Made by a program: the position numbers and the translations under genes. A model generated the notes under the pieces. The model was given only the letters and a program-made list of their open reading frames with translations. It was not told where the DNA came from and did no database searches. A stretch of DNA of 64,000 nucleotides from Antilocapra americana (Eukaryota > Chordata > Mammalia > Artiodactyla > Antilocapridae): NCBI GenBank assembly GCA_007570785.1, contig ML664152.1:5512683-5576682 (forward strand). The letters are read 5' to 3'. Shown one piece after another: positions 1-11,774 of this stretch; within the stretch, counting starts at the first letter, position 1, and each line of letters starts with the position of its first letter.

Positions 1-153
1 TTGCCTCCCATGCCTCCCTCCCCACAGACAAAGCTTTCAGCTTCTTCCCCAGTCAAGTTAACACACAAACTCCCCCCTAAAGGCTTTTTAAACTAAATTG
101 GCATTTTCCACTCATGGTCATCTCCCCTTCCATCCTGTCTTTTGGGGCTCAGT

Positions 154-270
154 GAAGATCCCCTGGAGGAGGGCATGGCAACCCACTGCAGTCTTCTTGC
201 CTGGTGAACCCCATGGATAGAGGAGGCTGGCAGGCTACAATCCACAGGGTAGCACGCCTGAGTGACAGCA
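154..270 (+). mobile_element. Bov-tA SINE, 3' part
   Basis: Shows the Bov-tA signature CCCCTGGAGGAGGGCATGGC, then the cttgcctgg..ccatggatagaggaggctgg..gggctaca-like region. The tRNA-related head is missing. No gene in 1-153. Confidence 0.8.
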
Positions 271-289
271 TGTACACAGTTCTGCATTG

Positions 290-770
290 TGTTAGGGGAA
301 GCACACTGACTGAAACCGCCCACCCTGGCCAGGCACCATAGTAACCATTTGCATGAATTGTTTTAGGACAGGAGGTCCTGCTAAGGAACATGCAACTAAT
401 AAGCCACCACCAACCGGAAGAGTTTGGGAAAGGTCAAAAGGAGACACTACATGTCCGACTACCTCCCAGAATCCTCTCTGGCGTCCATCTTGGCTGAATA
501 AGGTGTGCCCCACCAGGAAGGACTCTGAGTCAGAATGATTAGCTAAGGAAAGCCAGGAAACTAACCCCATCACCATAAAACCCAAGACTGCAAGCCATGT
601 GACAGAGCTGTTCTCCTGGTTCCCTTAACCTCCTGCTCTCCACCCTGGCGCCCTTTCCCAAAAAAAAATCTCTTCTTTGTCAGCACACGTGTCTCCTAGG
701 ACAATTCATTTCCAAGTGTTAGACAAGAGCCCAGTTTCTGTCCCTGGAAGGGGTCCCCCTTCCGGCAACA
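290..770 (+). mobile_element. Solo LTR of an endogenous retrovirus
   Basis: Begins TGTTAGGGGAAG and ends TTCCGGCAACA, the TG...CA termini of an LTR, over 481 bp. A degraded polyadenylation signal (CCCAAAAAAAAATCTC near 657-671) precedes a GT/CA-containing R/U5-like tail. No gag, pol or env sequence adjoins it, so it is a solo LTR. It resembles class I (gammaretrovirus-like) ruminant LTRs, by memory only. Flanking tetranucleotides ATTG and ACTG do not form a perfect target duplication. Confidence 0.7.
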
Positions 771-1319
771 ACTGGAGTCAGCTTCCTAGGGGGAGCTTGT
801 GTCTGGCTCTCCACAGTTAACTGGAAACCCTCTGTATTCTAGGAAGCACTGTCTATTTTTAGGCCTTTAGAGAATGACCCACAGAGGATTAGGAATTGTT
901 TCCTACACAATTTAGAGAATATGAGGACAATGTGGGCGGCCACAGAGGGTAACAGCAGCTTTATCCTGTACCTACCTGCAGCTGGAAAGACATGAGCCAG
1001 CCTAGTTCCTCAAGCGCTGGTTTATTAGCCTACAAATCACAGTTCGCCAAGACTGTTTCCTCTGCTGGAAAATGAGCCCAGTCTACTAATACCTCCCTCA
1101 CACAGCTATCCCAGAAGGAGGAGCAGCTCTCTGAAAAGCAGGAAGTGTCACAGGTAATTTGATCGCTTGTTTTAAAGTTGGCATGTTTATGAGTGCCATA
1201 TAATATCTCTTTAGTTTTATTAAAACAACAACAACAACAACAAAAACAAGCCATCAACAATGACGTAAGACGAGATTTCCATGAAGGACCCAGAATATAG
1301 GTAGGCAGGCCAGTCCACT
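771..1319. other. Unidentified non-coding DNA
   Basis: No recognisable gene or repeat family. An (AAC)n tract lies at about 1223-1246. Confidence 0.6.
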
Positions 1320-1975
1320 GTTTCGTTTTCCGGGTTGATCCGACTCCATCCCCGGAGTTCCTGCCTCCCTCCCTCTCCGGAGACTGAGCTGAGCTTTAAG
1401 ACTGCAGAGCGCCGCAGCAGCCAGAGGCAGGGGAGGGGGTTCCCGTTCGCCTCCGCTCCGCTCGCTCCTCGCCCGCCCGCCCGCCCGCCCGCCTCCCAGC
1501 CAGGGAAGGTTAGCGAGGGATCAATGTGATTCGGGCCGCGGGAGAGGAAAAGATGAGCCTGCCCGCCAGCCTGCTGCCTGGATGCGGAGGCTGAGGGCGC
1601 ACGGGAGGCCGCTTGCTGCGCAGTCGGGGCGCCGGGCGCCCGGGATGAGCTCACTCCCGCGTGTGCGGCTCGGTCCACCTGCCGACCTGCCGGCGGCCCC
1701 CTGAGCTGACGGCGCACCTGGGCTGCAGCCCCGCCGGCCCGCTCTGGCCGCAGCGTTGGGCGCGGCGCCAGGGAGCAGGTGTACAGGAGCGCGGCGCGCG
1801 GCGAGCGCAGCCCTTGCCCCGGAGCCCGGCCGCGCCGCGTGCCCGGGCGGCTCGGCAGCAGCGGCGGCCGGGTGGCGACCCCAGGGAGGGCGGCGGTCCC
1901 CGGGCGGGTGGCGAGGGAGCGGAGCGCCGGGAGCAAAGCCGGCGTGGGTCTAGCGGGCGGAGCTTCACCCAGGTG
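1320..1975. promoter_or_regulatory. Upstream CpG island with duplicated DSCAM 5' block
   Basis: About 650 bp of GC-rich, CpG-dense sequence including a (CCCG)n run (about 1470-1493), in sharp contrast with AT-richer flanks. It contains the 141-bp block shared with the DSCAM island (1393-1533) but not the DSCAM start codon or signal peptide. It ends in CACCCAG|GTGAGC, a consensus splice donor at 1973/1974, so it could be a non-coding first exon on the + strand. Long open frames here reflect the lack of stop codons in GC-rich DNA and are not called as genes. Confidence 0.7.
1393..1533 (+). repeat. Direct repeat, copy 1 of DSCAM 5' block
   Basis: Aligns without gaps to 36215-36355 over 141 bp with four mismatches by my count (about 97% identity), starting at GCTTTAAGACTGCAGAGCGC and ending at TCAATGTGATTCG. 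Even the (CCCG)n run has equal length in both copies. Confidence 0.95.
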
Positions 1976-2308
1976 AGCGGCTGGTGCGTTGCGGCTGTTG
2001 CTCCTTTCGATCTCTGCTAATTAAAGGATCCACAAACAGACTCTGAGCATCTAAGCAGGATTTCAGCGATGAACTCTCTTTTGTGTTGGCAGGTGATAAA
2101 CTGCAAACAATTGTGCCATTTTCAAGCTGATTGCACCAGCAAAGCTGCACCTTCGTCTGACTTTCACTAAGTGGGCCTTTTATGTTCTCAACGCTCTGGT
2201 CCCCTGTACACTGTCCTCTCTCAACATTTCAGCAGAGTCTCCGGTTGCTGCCAAGTTCCTCCTCGCTGTGGTTCCTAGTGGTGGATGGATTCCGGGGCTG
2301 TGCTAAGT

Positions 2309-2527
2309 AAGCTGCTGCTGCTTAGTTGCTCAGTCCTATCCAACTGACTCTTTGCGACCCCATGGACTGTAGCCCACCAGGCTCCTCTGTCCATGGGAGT
2401 CTCCCGGCGAGAATACTGGAGTGGGTTGCTATGCCCTCCTCAAGGGGATCTCCCCGACCCACGGATCGAACCGGGGTCTCCTGCATTGCAGGTAGATTCT
2501 TCACCACTGAGCCACCAGGGAAGCCCC
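2309..2527 (-). mobile_element. Bov-tA SINE
   Basis: Near full-length reverse-complement Bov-tA, ending in the tRNA-like head GAGCCACCAGGGAAGC. Short target duplication CTAAGT at 2303-2308 and 2528-2533. Confidence 0.9.
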
Positions 2528-3086
2528 CTAAGTGTAATCGAAGCGCTCAACTGTGTTTTGTTGAAAAAGCTTAGGGTTGTCTGTCGGGGGCCATATACCG
2601 AGGTCTGTGCCCCACCTGGCTTAAATAAGGGCTGACCCCTATCCATCGCTGTTTTAACCACTTTCTGGTTTTACCCTTGCAGTTGGTTTAGAGTTTCCTG
2701 GATGAGTTTTCCCCTGATAGAACGAACAGGAATTGAAATAGACTCTTACTCATCGTTCTCACCTAAGGTTGGTCTTTCATGGAACCTAGGATGCTGTGGG
2801 CTTGAGTTCGTCTGTTTCTTAATGTTGGGGAAAGGGATCCAGGTGAACCTGTTATCTCAAGGTTGGGCAGGACGCGACCACTTCGCTCCACTGGCTGGCT
2901 TGGGTCTTCTCCGTGCACAGTCCCCATGCTATTTCCCTGCTAATATCTGGGCACAGTCCTGCTGTTTCCTGCCTGTGCCCGGGTCAGAGAAGAGACAGGC
3001 ATTCATTCTCATTCAAAAGCTGGCTCCTGTGCCTGAGCCCTGTCTGCCCTAAATTACTTGTACTCTCTCTTGGAGAAGGATCATGA
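2528..3086. other. Unidentified non-coding DNA
   Basis: A 116-codon + strand frame at 2702-3052 has no recognisable domain or codon signature, and I see no repeat family here. Confidence 0.5.
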
Positions 3087-3400
3087 TGTTGTTGCTGTTC
3101 AGCTGCTCTATTGTGTCTGATGTTTGCGACCCCCTGGACTGCCACACACCAGGCTTCCCTGTCCATCTCCATCTCCCAGAGTTTGCTCAAACTCATGTCC
3201 ATTGTGTTGGTGATCCTATCTCATCCTCTGACTCCCCCTTCTCCATTTGACTTCCATCTTTCCCAGCATTAGGGTCTTCTTCCCATCAGGAGGTCAGAAT
3301 ATTGCAGCTTCAGCACCAGTCCTTCAAATGAATATTCAGTGCTGATTTCCGTTAGGATTGACTGGTTTCATCTCCTTACAGTCCAAGGGACTCTCAAGAG
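3087..3400 (-). mobile_element. BovB LINE, 3' end
   Basis: Reverse complement of the BovB 3' terminus: CAGGCTTCCCTGTCCATC, CCCAGCATTAGGGTCTTC, then the CAGTCCAAGGGACTCTCAAG end. 5'-truncated, as most BovB copies are. Confidence 0.88.
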
Positions 3401-3509
3401 GATAATGATAATTGTTTTGTAATTCATGCGTCTTTGTTACTTATGTTTTTCCTACTGAGGACCAGTGATGGCAGACCTCCAACCCTGCCTGAAGACAGAT
3501 CTACCCTGG

Positions 3510-3650
3510 GCTGCTGCCATGTAACTCATTTGATCCACACATGGGCCTTCAGAGACAGTATTCTCACAAGATACAGGTCCACTAGCGTTTTTGGTACCCA
3601 GCACACTCAAGGTCACACAGCAGTGGATCTGAGCACATGTCATGTAAGAG
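3510..3650 (-). mobile_element. MIR-like SINE fragment
   Basis: CTCAAGGTCACACAGCAG near 3605-3622 is the hallmark of a reverse-complement MIR. The rest is too diverged to bound well. Confidence 0.4.
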
Positions 3651-3689
3651 AGGAACTTACAGATTAAGCTTCCAAAATCATCCCTGACC

Positions 3690-4270
3690 CTCATCCATTG
3701 CTCGTGGGAATGTAAAATTGTGGCACCACCTTGGACACTGTTGGAGTGCCTCAAAAATTTAAAAATAGAGTTACCGTATGACCTAGCCATTTCATACCTA
3801 GGTATTCAAGTGAAATGCAAAGAATCTCGATACAAAAAAAATGTGTACATGAATATTCATAGCAGCATTATTCATAATGTCCATCAACTGATGATTGGAT
3901 AAATCAAATATGAAACATTAACACAGTGAAATATTATTCAGCCATAGAAAGGAATGACTTATAACACATACTGCAACTTGAATAGACCTTGAAAATGCTG
4001 TGCTAAGTGAAAGAAACCAATCATAAATAACACTATACTGTAAGATTTCATTTATATGTAATGTCCAGTATAGGCATATCCATAGAGAAGGTGGGTAGAA
4101 AGGTATTTGTCTGGGGCTGGGGGGTCAGGGGCAGTGGTGGTGGACGAATGAGCATGAGGTTTCTTTCTGGGGTAACCAACACCTCGTAAAATTAGATTTG
4201 GTGATGGTTGTGCAACTCTGTGAATAATAACAAGCCACTGAAATGCATGATTTAAATGGGTTGAATGTGG
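3690..4270 (+). mobile_element. L1 LINE, 3' end (mammalian L1M-type)
   Basis: Sense L1 ORF2 tail (ATTCATAGCAGCATTATTCA, AAATATTATTCAGCCATA) followed by a diverged 3' UTR. Many substitutions indicate an old copy. Confidence 0.8.
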
Positions 4271-4604
4271 AATATGTTATTCCTTCTATTGTATTGGATC
4301 TATGGGTGATCTGGCTGTGACATCTGTCATCCCATGATTGCCAGGGTCTGTTGGACTGATCTTCCTACCTCACCACTCCATGTGTGTCCCTCCTGAAGCT
4401 GTGTGCTCGATCCAAGAGAACGACCTTCCCAGATAGAGAACTGTTCCCTGGTCAAGTTTATACAAGTGGCTGCGCTTCCCTGGTAGAACCTCCAAACAAG
4501 CTCTTGAGATCCATTTGTAGGAGGACATTAGACGGTCAAGCTTCCAAGACCCCAGATTATATCCAAATAAGGTGTTACATGTGGCACTCTGCCTTTCTTT
4601 AATT
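4271..4604. other. Unidentified non-coding DNA
   Basis: No gene or repeat family recognised. Confidence 0.5.
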
Positions 4605-4983
4605 TTTCTTTTTTAAAAAAGTTATTTATTTATTTTAATTGGAGGCTAATTACTTGAAAATATGGTGGTGGTTTTGGCCACACATTGACATGAATCAGCC
4701 ACAGGTGTACATATGTCCTCTATCCCAAGCCCCCTCCCGTCTCCCTCCCTATCCCATCCCTCTGGGTTGTCCTAATCCACCAGCTTTGAGTGTCCTGTTT
4801 CATGCATTGAACTTGGACTGGTGATCTATTTCACATATGGTAATATACATGTTTCAATGCTATTCTCTCAAATCATCCCACCCTCACCTTCTCCCAGAGT
4901 CTGAAAGTCTGTTCTTTACATCTGTGTCTCTTTTGCTGTCTCACAAATTGGGTCATTGATACCATCTTTCTAAATTCCATGAA

Positions 4984-5216
4984 AAGTGAAAAGTGAAAGT
5001 GAAGTCACTCACTCCTAACTGATTCTTTTTGACCCCATGGACTGTAGACTGCCAGGCTCCTCTGTCCATGGAATTCTCCAGGCAAGAATATTGGAGTGGG
5101 TCGCCATTGCCTTCTCCAGGGGATCTTCCCAACACAGGATCTTCCGGACTCAGAAATCAAACCTGGGTCTCCCGTACTGCAGGCAGACTCTTTACCATCT
5201 GAGCCACTAGGGGCTC
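4984..5216 (-). mobile_element. Bov-tA SINE nested in L1
   Basis: Reverse Bov-tA with the GAAAAGTGAAAGTGAAGT leader, interrupting the L1 3' UTR; L1 sequence resumes at CATATGTTAATAGACTG. Confidence 0.88.
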
Positions 5217-5910
5217 CATATGTTAATAGACTGTATTGGCGTTTTCCTTTCTGACTTACTTCACTCTGTAAAATAGGCTCCAGTTTCATCCATTCCATTA
5301 GAACTGATTCAAATGTGTTATTTTTAACAGCTGAGTAATATTCCATTGTGTATATGTACCACAGCTTTCTTAACCATTTTTCTGCCAATGGACATCTAGC
5401 TTGCTTCCATGTCCTAGCTATTGTAAACAGTGCTGCGATGAACATTGGGGTCCACGTGTCTCTTTCAGTCTGGTTTCCTCAGTATGTATGCCTAGCAGTA
5501 GGATTACTGGGTCATATGGCAGATCTATTTTCAGTTTTTTAAGGAATCTCCATGCTGTTCTCCATAGTAGATGTACTAGTTTGCATTCCCACCAACACTG
5601 TTAGAGGGTTCCTTTCCTTCACACCCTCTCCAGCATTTATTGTTTGCATACTTTTTGATAGCAGCCATTCTGACTGGCATGAGATGTACCTCATTGTGGC
5701 TTTGATTTGCATTTCTCTGATAATGAGTGACGTTGAACATCTTTTCATGTGTTTGTTAAGCATTTGTATGTCTTCTTTGGAGAAACGTCTTTTTAGTTCT
5801 TTGGCCCATTTTTTGATTTGGGTAATTTATTTTTCTGTTATTGAACTGCATGAGCTGTTTGTATATTTTTGAGATTAATTGTCAATTGCTTCACTTGCTA
5901 TTATTTTCTC

Positions 5911-6474
5911 CTACTCTGAAAGCTGTCGTTTCACCTTGCTTATAGTTTCCTTCATTGTGCAAAAGCTTTTAAGATTAATTAGGTCCCATTTGTTTATTTT
6001 TGCTTGTATTTCCATTGCTCTGTGTGGTGGGTCATAGAGGATCTTGCTGTGATTTATGTCAGAGAGTGTTTTGCTTATGTCTTCTTGTAAGATTTTTATA
6101 GTTTCTAGCCTTGCATTTAGATATTTAATCCATTTTGAGTTTATTTTTGTGTTTAGTGTTAGAAAGTGTTCTAGTTTCATTCTTTTACAGGTGGTTGACC
6201 AGTTTTCGCAGTGCCATTTGTTAGAGAGTTTGTCTTTTCTCCATTGTATATTCTTACCTCCTTTGTCAAACATAAGGTGTCCATAGGTGTGTTGATTTAT
6301 CTCTGGGCTTTCTATTTTGTTCCATTGATCTATATTTCTGTCTTTGTGCCAGTGCCATGCTGTCTTGATGATTATAGCTTTGTAGTATAGCCTAAAGTCA
6401 GGCAGGTTGATTCCTCCAGTCCATTCTTCTTTCTCAAGATTGCTTTGGCTATTCAAGGTTTTTTGTATTTCCAT
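5911..6474 (-). pseudogene. L1 ORF2 C-terminal fragment
   Basis: An uninterrupted 187-codon frame with typical L1 ORF2 C-terminal sequence (WTGGINLPDFRLYYKA, AWHWHKDRNIDQWNKIE, INKWDLINLKSFCTMKET). It lacks the endonuclease and reverse transcriptase domains, so it encodes no active protein. It remains open because the insertion is recent. Confidence 0.88.
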
Positions 6475-6592
6475 ACAAGTTGTGAAATTATTTGTTCTAG
6501 TTCTGTGAAAAATGCCGTTGGTAGCTTGATAGGGATTGCATGGAATCTATAGATTGCTTTGGATGGTATACTCATTTTCACTATATTTAAAG

Positions 6593-7020
6593 AAAAATCA
6601 TCACTGTTGATTACAGTCACTTGCATGTAAGGGATTTAAAGCTGGAGAAAAATACTTGTCATTAAAAGTGAGGAACAGAAAGAACTTACCCTTTTGTAAT
6701 CTTAGAGCCATTATTATTTTGAGTATTTATTGATGCATATAATATGGATTTGAAAAAATATAATCATTCTTTCCCAAATAAAATATTAATCTGTATTTGC
6801 ATAGATGAGTAGTAGTCAACCCACACTCTTTGTTCTCTATTTTGGTTCAATGAAGGAACAAATAAATAATGGCTTTCTAGAGCACCATGGAATAAAAAAT
6901 TTGATTATTCGGAAACATCTTGACCCATAGAATTTAAACATTAATATGCAAAGCATATTTTCTTCTATTTCTAACTCATAATAATAAAACAGAATTAATA
7001 ACAATAGTCTGATATTCCTA
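6593..7020. other. Unidentified AT-rich DNA
   Basis: AT-rich; no gene or repeat family recognised. Confidence 0.5.
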
Positions 7021-7224
7021 TGAAAGTGTTAGTCACTCAGTCATTTCCAAATCTTTGAGATCTCATGGTCTGTATCCTACCAGTCTCCTCTGTCCATGGC
7101 ATGCTCTGAGCAAGAATACTGGAGTGTGTTGCCATTCCCTTCTCCAGTGGATTTTCCCAACCCAGGGATTGAACCTGAGTCCCCTCCAGGCAGACTCTTT
7201 ACCATCTGAGCCACCAGGGTGGTC
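7021..7224 (-). mobile_element. Bov-tA SINE
   Basis: Reverse Bov-tA from AGTCACTCAGTCATT to GAGCCACCAGGG, with a small internal deletion. Confidence 0.88.
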
Positions 7225-8019
7225 TTGGGACTGAGAGGTGGAGCTGTAAAGGGGAAACAAGAACAGTCAAACCATTTCTCCTGTTAATTATCAATGTCTG
7301 GTGATGGTAAATATATCCAGAGAGGGGTCACTGCATGAAGAGTTGGAGATCTGGATTGGGGCCGAAGAGACCCAGGTTTGATCTTCAGTTCTGACCCCAC
7401 CTGGCAGTCATCTCCAAGGTCTGAGCCCTTCTCAGTTCCAATTATCACCTACATACAAGGGCTGGGCAGTTGGAGATTTTCTTTGAGATGGCGCACATGA
7501 AGGCAGTTTAACCCCAAGCCATATTCGATTGTGCACAGTGGATGTTTTGGTGAATGAGGCCAGACTAGATACTTCCTGTGACTTAACGGGGACAGTGGCA
7601 TGGTGAGAGCTGGCTATGATGTCCTCTCCATTCCACACCAGTGTCTTCTGGACATGCTGTGACCCTCCTACACCTTTCAGGTCCCACCTCCATCCTTCAG
7701 CTTTGGGAGGAAAGAAGGCATTTGCTGAGTGTACCAAGTCTCCAGTACTGTATCAGGAATATATCCATCCAGTCACTCCAATCATCCAGCTTTTGTTGAT
7801 AACAGAAGCTATATCTGTAATTTCATAAGGGATTAGGTGGGGCCCTGCCCAGAAGTAATACAGTCTTAATAGTGAGTAGTTAAAAGGAATCAAATCTTGA
7901 CTTTATTTGTTCAAGGATCAGTTATTAAATATTCATCAAGTAGAGTCCTTCCAGCTCCTATGAGAAGATGAAGATAAGAGGCTTATACTGACATCCTTGC
8001 TAGGAGCTCGTGGTTCAAG
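7225..8019. other. Unidentified non-coding DNA
   Basis: Frames of up to 101 codons on either strand show no recognisable domain. Confidence 0.5.
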
Positions 8020-8180
8020 ATCACGCTTCCAGGTCGAGTTTGGGCATCTAAACCTGGTCAGCGGGGTCACAGGCTGGGCATCTGGGCTACACATCAGTGT
8101 TGGTAGCTGTGCAACTTTGGGCAAGTTCTCTAACTTTTCCAAATTGGGGATTCCCAATTGGTGAAATGGGGACAGACTCC
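8020..8180 (+). mobile_element. MIR SINE
   Basis: Sense MIR core: AGCTGTGCAACTTTGGGCAA, TAACTTTTCCAAATT, then GTGAAATGGGGA. Diverged, as expected for this ancient family. Confidence 0.65.
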
Positions 8181-8464
8181 TCACTGCCTCCTCGGCATTA
8201 GGGAGGACCCTTGTAAAGAGCTTCATGTGGGAGGGGCTAGGGGTGCTCAGGAAAGTCGTGCTATTCTTGAGTGTGATTTAGGCACGTGAACCCTCCATGG
8301 ACCCCAGAACATGAGGTGGGTCAACAGCCAGCAGGTGGGATGTGTGGGCACCCCAAGAAGGCTCCAGACCTCAGCCTGGGTATGGGGAGGGGACATCTGA
8401 ATTAGCTCCAATGTGTGAAGGATGACCTCTCCTCAGATAAGAGGATCAGCATGATGTGCTCAGT
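8181..8464. other. Unidentified non-coding DNA
   Basis: No gene or repeat family recognised. Confidence 0.5.
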
Positions 8465-8683
8465 TTAAATAACTGTATGTAGATGTAATTCATATATCAT
8501 GCAATTCACCCATCTAAAGTATATAATTCAAAGGTTTTTAAGCATATCTACAGAGATGTACAGATATCACCACATCTAATTTTAGGATATTTTTGTCACC
8601 CCCCCTAAAGAAACACTCAAATCCCCCTTATTGCACCTCCCTCAGCCATAAGCAACCCCTAATCTATCCTTTCTCTCTATGAG

Positions 8684-8872
8684 GGGCTTCACTGGTGGCT
8701 CAGAGGGTAAAGAACCTGCCTGTAACACAGGAGAAGTGGGTTTGATCCCTGGTCTGGAAGATCCCCTGGAGAAGGACATGGCAATCCACTCTAGTATTCT
8801 TGCCTGGAGAAATCCATGGAAAGAGAAGCCTGGAGAGCTATAGTCCCTGGAGTCACAGAGGGTCAGAGACTT
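8684..8872 (+). mobile_element. Bov-tA SINE nested in L1
   Basis: Sense Bov-tA starting GGGCTTCACTGGTGGCTCAG inside the L1 3' UTR; L1 resumes with the TTCAAATGAATGGAGTCG region. Confidence 0.88.
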
Positions 8873-10040
8873 GCCTAGTCTTGTTATTTCAAATGAATGG
8901 AGTCGTGAAAGATGTGGTTCTTTGTAACCAGCTTCTTTCACTTAACATAGTGTTTTTAAGATTCATTTATATTGATCATCAATACTTCCTCCCTTTTTAT
9001 TTCAGAAAAACATTTCATTGTATCAACACCATATTTTCTTTATTCATCAGTTGATGTATGTTAGAATTGTTTCAGTTTTTGTCTACTATGACTAATACTT
9101 CTGAAATATTCATATAAAAATTTTTATGTGGAAGTTAAGTTTTCATTTCTGTTGAGTAGGTTCCTAGGAGTGAAATCATTAGGTCATATGGTTAACATCT
9201 TAATTCTATGCTTAACATCTTAAAGAAACTGACAAATTGTTTTACAAAATGACTGTATCATTTTACAATTCTAGCAACAGTGAATGAGTTTCAATTTCTT
9301 CAAATCCTTTCAGACATTTGTTATCTGATACTTTGTGAAGCAGCTTCTCGTTGAGGTTTTGATTTCTGTTTCCCTGATGACTAATGACACTGGTTTTTCA
9401 TGTGTTATCAGCCAACTGCATATCTTCCTTAGAGGAGTGTGTGATTAGATCTCATTATTTTAACTGAAATACTTATTTTTTAATCATTGCACTATAAGAG
9501 TTCTTTGTCTCAGATATAAGTGGTTTACCAATATATGATTTGGAAATGAGTCATGTTTTCACTTTCTTGATGGTATCATTTGCAGCAAACAACAACAAAA
9601 CTTTTAATTTTGACACAGTGTGATTTATGCATTTTTTTTTGTCACTTGTGTTTTTGATTTTGTGTCTAACAACATTTGCAAAGTTACAAAGACTTGCTCC
9701 CATCTTTTCTTCTAGGAGTTTCATAGATGTGTTTTTACATTTACGTCTATTAGTCATTTGAGTTAGTTTTTGTGTGTGGTGTGAGGAAGGAGTCCAATTT
9801 CAAGCTTTTGCATGTGGGCATCCAGTTATCTCAACACCATTTGTTGAAAAGATTATTCTTTCCCCCTTGATCTCTTAGTACTCTTGTTGAAATTAATTCA
9901 CTAAAAATTAAAGGGATTACTTCTGGACTCTCACTTCTGTTCCATTTATTTCCAGACCACACTATCTTGATAACTGTAGCCTTGTAGTAAGTTTTCCCCT
10001 CCCAGTTTTATTGAGATATAATTGGCCTATAACACTGTGC

Positions 10041-10130
10041 CCAGTATTCTTGCTTGAAAAATTCCATGGGCAGAGGAACCTGGCAGGCTATAGTCCATGG
10101 GGTTGCACAGAGTCAGACAAAACTGAGCAC
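10041..10130 (+). mobile_element. Bov-tA SINE, 3' part
   Basis: CCAGTATTCTTGCTTGAAAA through GAGTCAGACAAAACTGAGCA. About 90 bp, lacking the tRNA-like head, inside the old L1. Confidence 0.8.
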
Positions 10131-11774
10131 ACGTGAATGCATTGTACAAGTTTAAGTGTACAACATAATGACTTGATATATGTATGTACTGTGAAATGGT
10201 TACCACAGTAAGTTTAGTTAAGGTCTATCAACCACATGTAGTCGTATATATATTTTTTCCTTTCAGTGAGAACTTTTAAAATCTATTCTCTTTGAGGTCA
10301 GTTATGGAATTGGAAAGTGTGAGTCCTCCAACTTTATTCTTCTTTTTCAATATTGTTTTGACCATTTTCCTTTTTATTTGTTTTGAATTTTAGGACTAAT
10401 TTAGTAATTTCTACAAGAAAACCATCTAGTATTTGCAAAGGGATTGCACTGAATCTGTAGATCAATTTAGGAAGTATTGTCATCTTGAAAATATACTTGG
10501 GGAAAAGGCAGCCTCTTCAATAAATGGTGTTGGGAAAACTGATAGTCACATGAAAAATAATTAAACTGGATTACTTTCTCACACCTTATGCAAAAATAAG
10601 CTCATAATGGACTTATGAGTTTAACTCATATAAAGACAAATGTAAGACCTGAAACAATGAAACTTCTAGAAGAAACAGTTGGCTGTATGTGCTTTGACAT
10701 TGGTCTTAGCAATATTTTTGGAATGTCTCCTCAGGCAAAGGATACAAAAGCAAAAATAAACAAATGAGACAACATCAAACTAAAAAGCATTTTTACAGCA
10801 AAGGAAACTATCAATGAGGAAAAAAATCTGCCTAATGAATGGGAAAAGACATTTGCAAATGACATAGCCAATAAGGGGTTTATATCCAAAATATACAAAG
10901 AACGTACAAAGTATACAAAGAACTCAAGGTACAAAAAAATTTAAAAACAGGCAGAGAATCTGAATAGACAGTTTTCTAAAGACATCCCAACTAGCACATG
11001 AAAAGATGCTCAATCACCAGGGAAATGCAAATTAAATCAATAAAGAGATATCACCTCACACATGTCAGAATTGCTGTTATCAAAAAGACAACAAACAACT
11101 AATGTTGGTGAGGATATGGAGAAAAGGGAACCCTTATATACTGTTGGTATAAAAATGAATAGATGCAGCTATTATGGAAACTGTAGGAAAGTTCTTCAGA
11201 ATATTCAAAATAGAACTACCATACAATCCAGCAATTCCACTTTTGGGTATTTGTCTGAAGCAAACAAAAACACTAATTGGGAGAGATATATATACCCCTA
11301 AGTTCATTGCAGCATTATTTACAGTTGCCAGGATATGGACGCAATCTAAGTGCCCAATAATAGTTGAAAGCATAAGAAAATGTGTGTAGGGGGTGTGTGT
11401 ATAGCATATTAACCATAAAGAAGAATGAAATCTTGCCATTTGCAACAATATGGATGGACCTAGAGGATATTATGCTAAGAGGAAAAAGTAAGAGAAAGAC
11501 AAATACTGTATGATTTCACTTATGTGTATAATCTAAAAAATACAACAAATAAACAGACATAAGAAGATGAAATAATTATAGATACAGAGATCAAGATACA
11601 AGATCCCTTCCTTACTGGGAAGGTAAGGAGGGGAGATAAGAGAAATAGGTGAGGTTACTTTGTAATTTCTACTTACAAAATAATTGAGTCACTGGTATGA
11701 AATGTACAGCATGGGGAATATAGTTAATAATAATATCTTCATATGATGACAGATGGTAACTAGACCTATCATCA

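Larger units (their letters stand above)
4605..6592 (-). mobile_element. Ruminant L1 LINE, 5'-truncated
   Basis: On the minus strand this gives ORF2 C-terminal sequence, then the ruminant L1 3' UTR (on + strand ACATTGACATGAATCAGCC, TCACATATGGTAATATACATG). About 2 kb remain, less the SINE inserted at 4984-5216. Low divergence suggests a fairly young element. Confidence 0.9.

Noticed and set aside
1220..2020. Open frames of 105-238 codons on both strands in the upstream CpG island
   Set aside because: Composition is arginine/proline/alanine/glycine-rich in every frame, as expected when GC-rich DNA lacks stop codons; no domain is recognisable.
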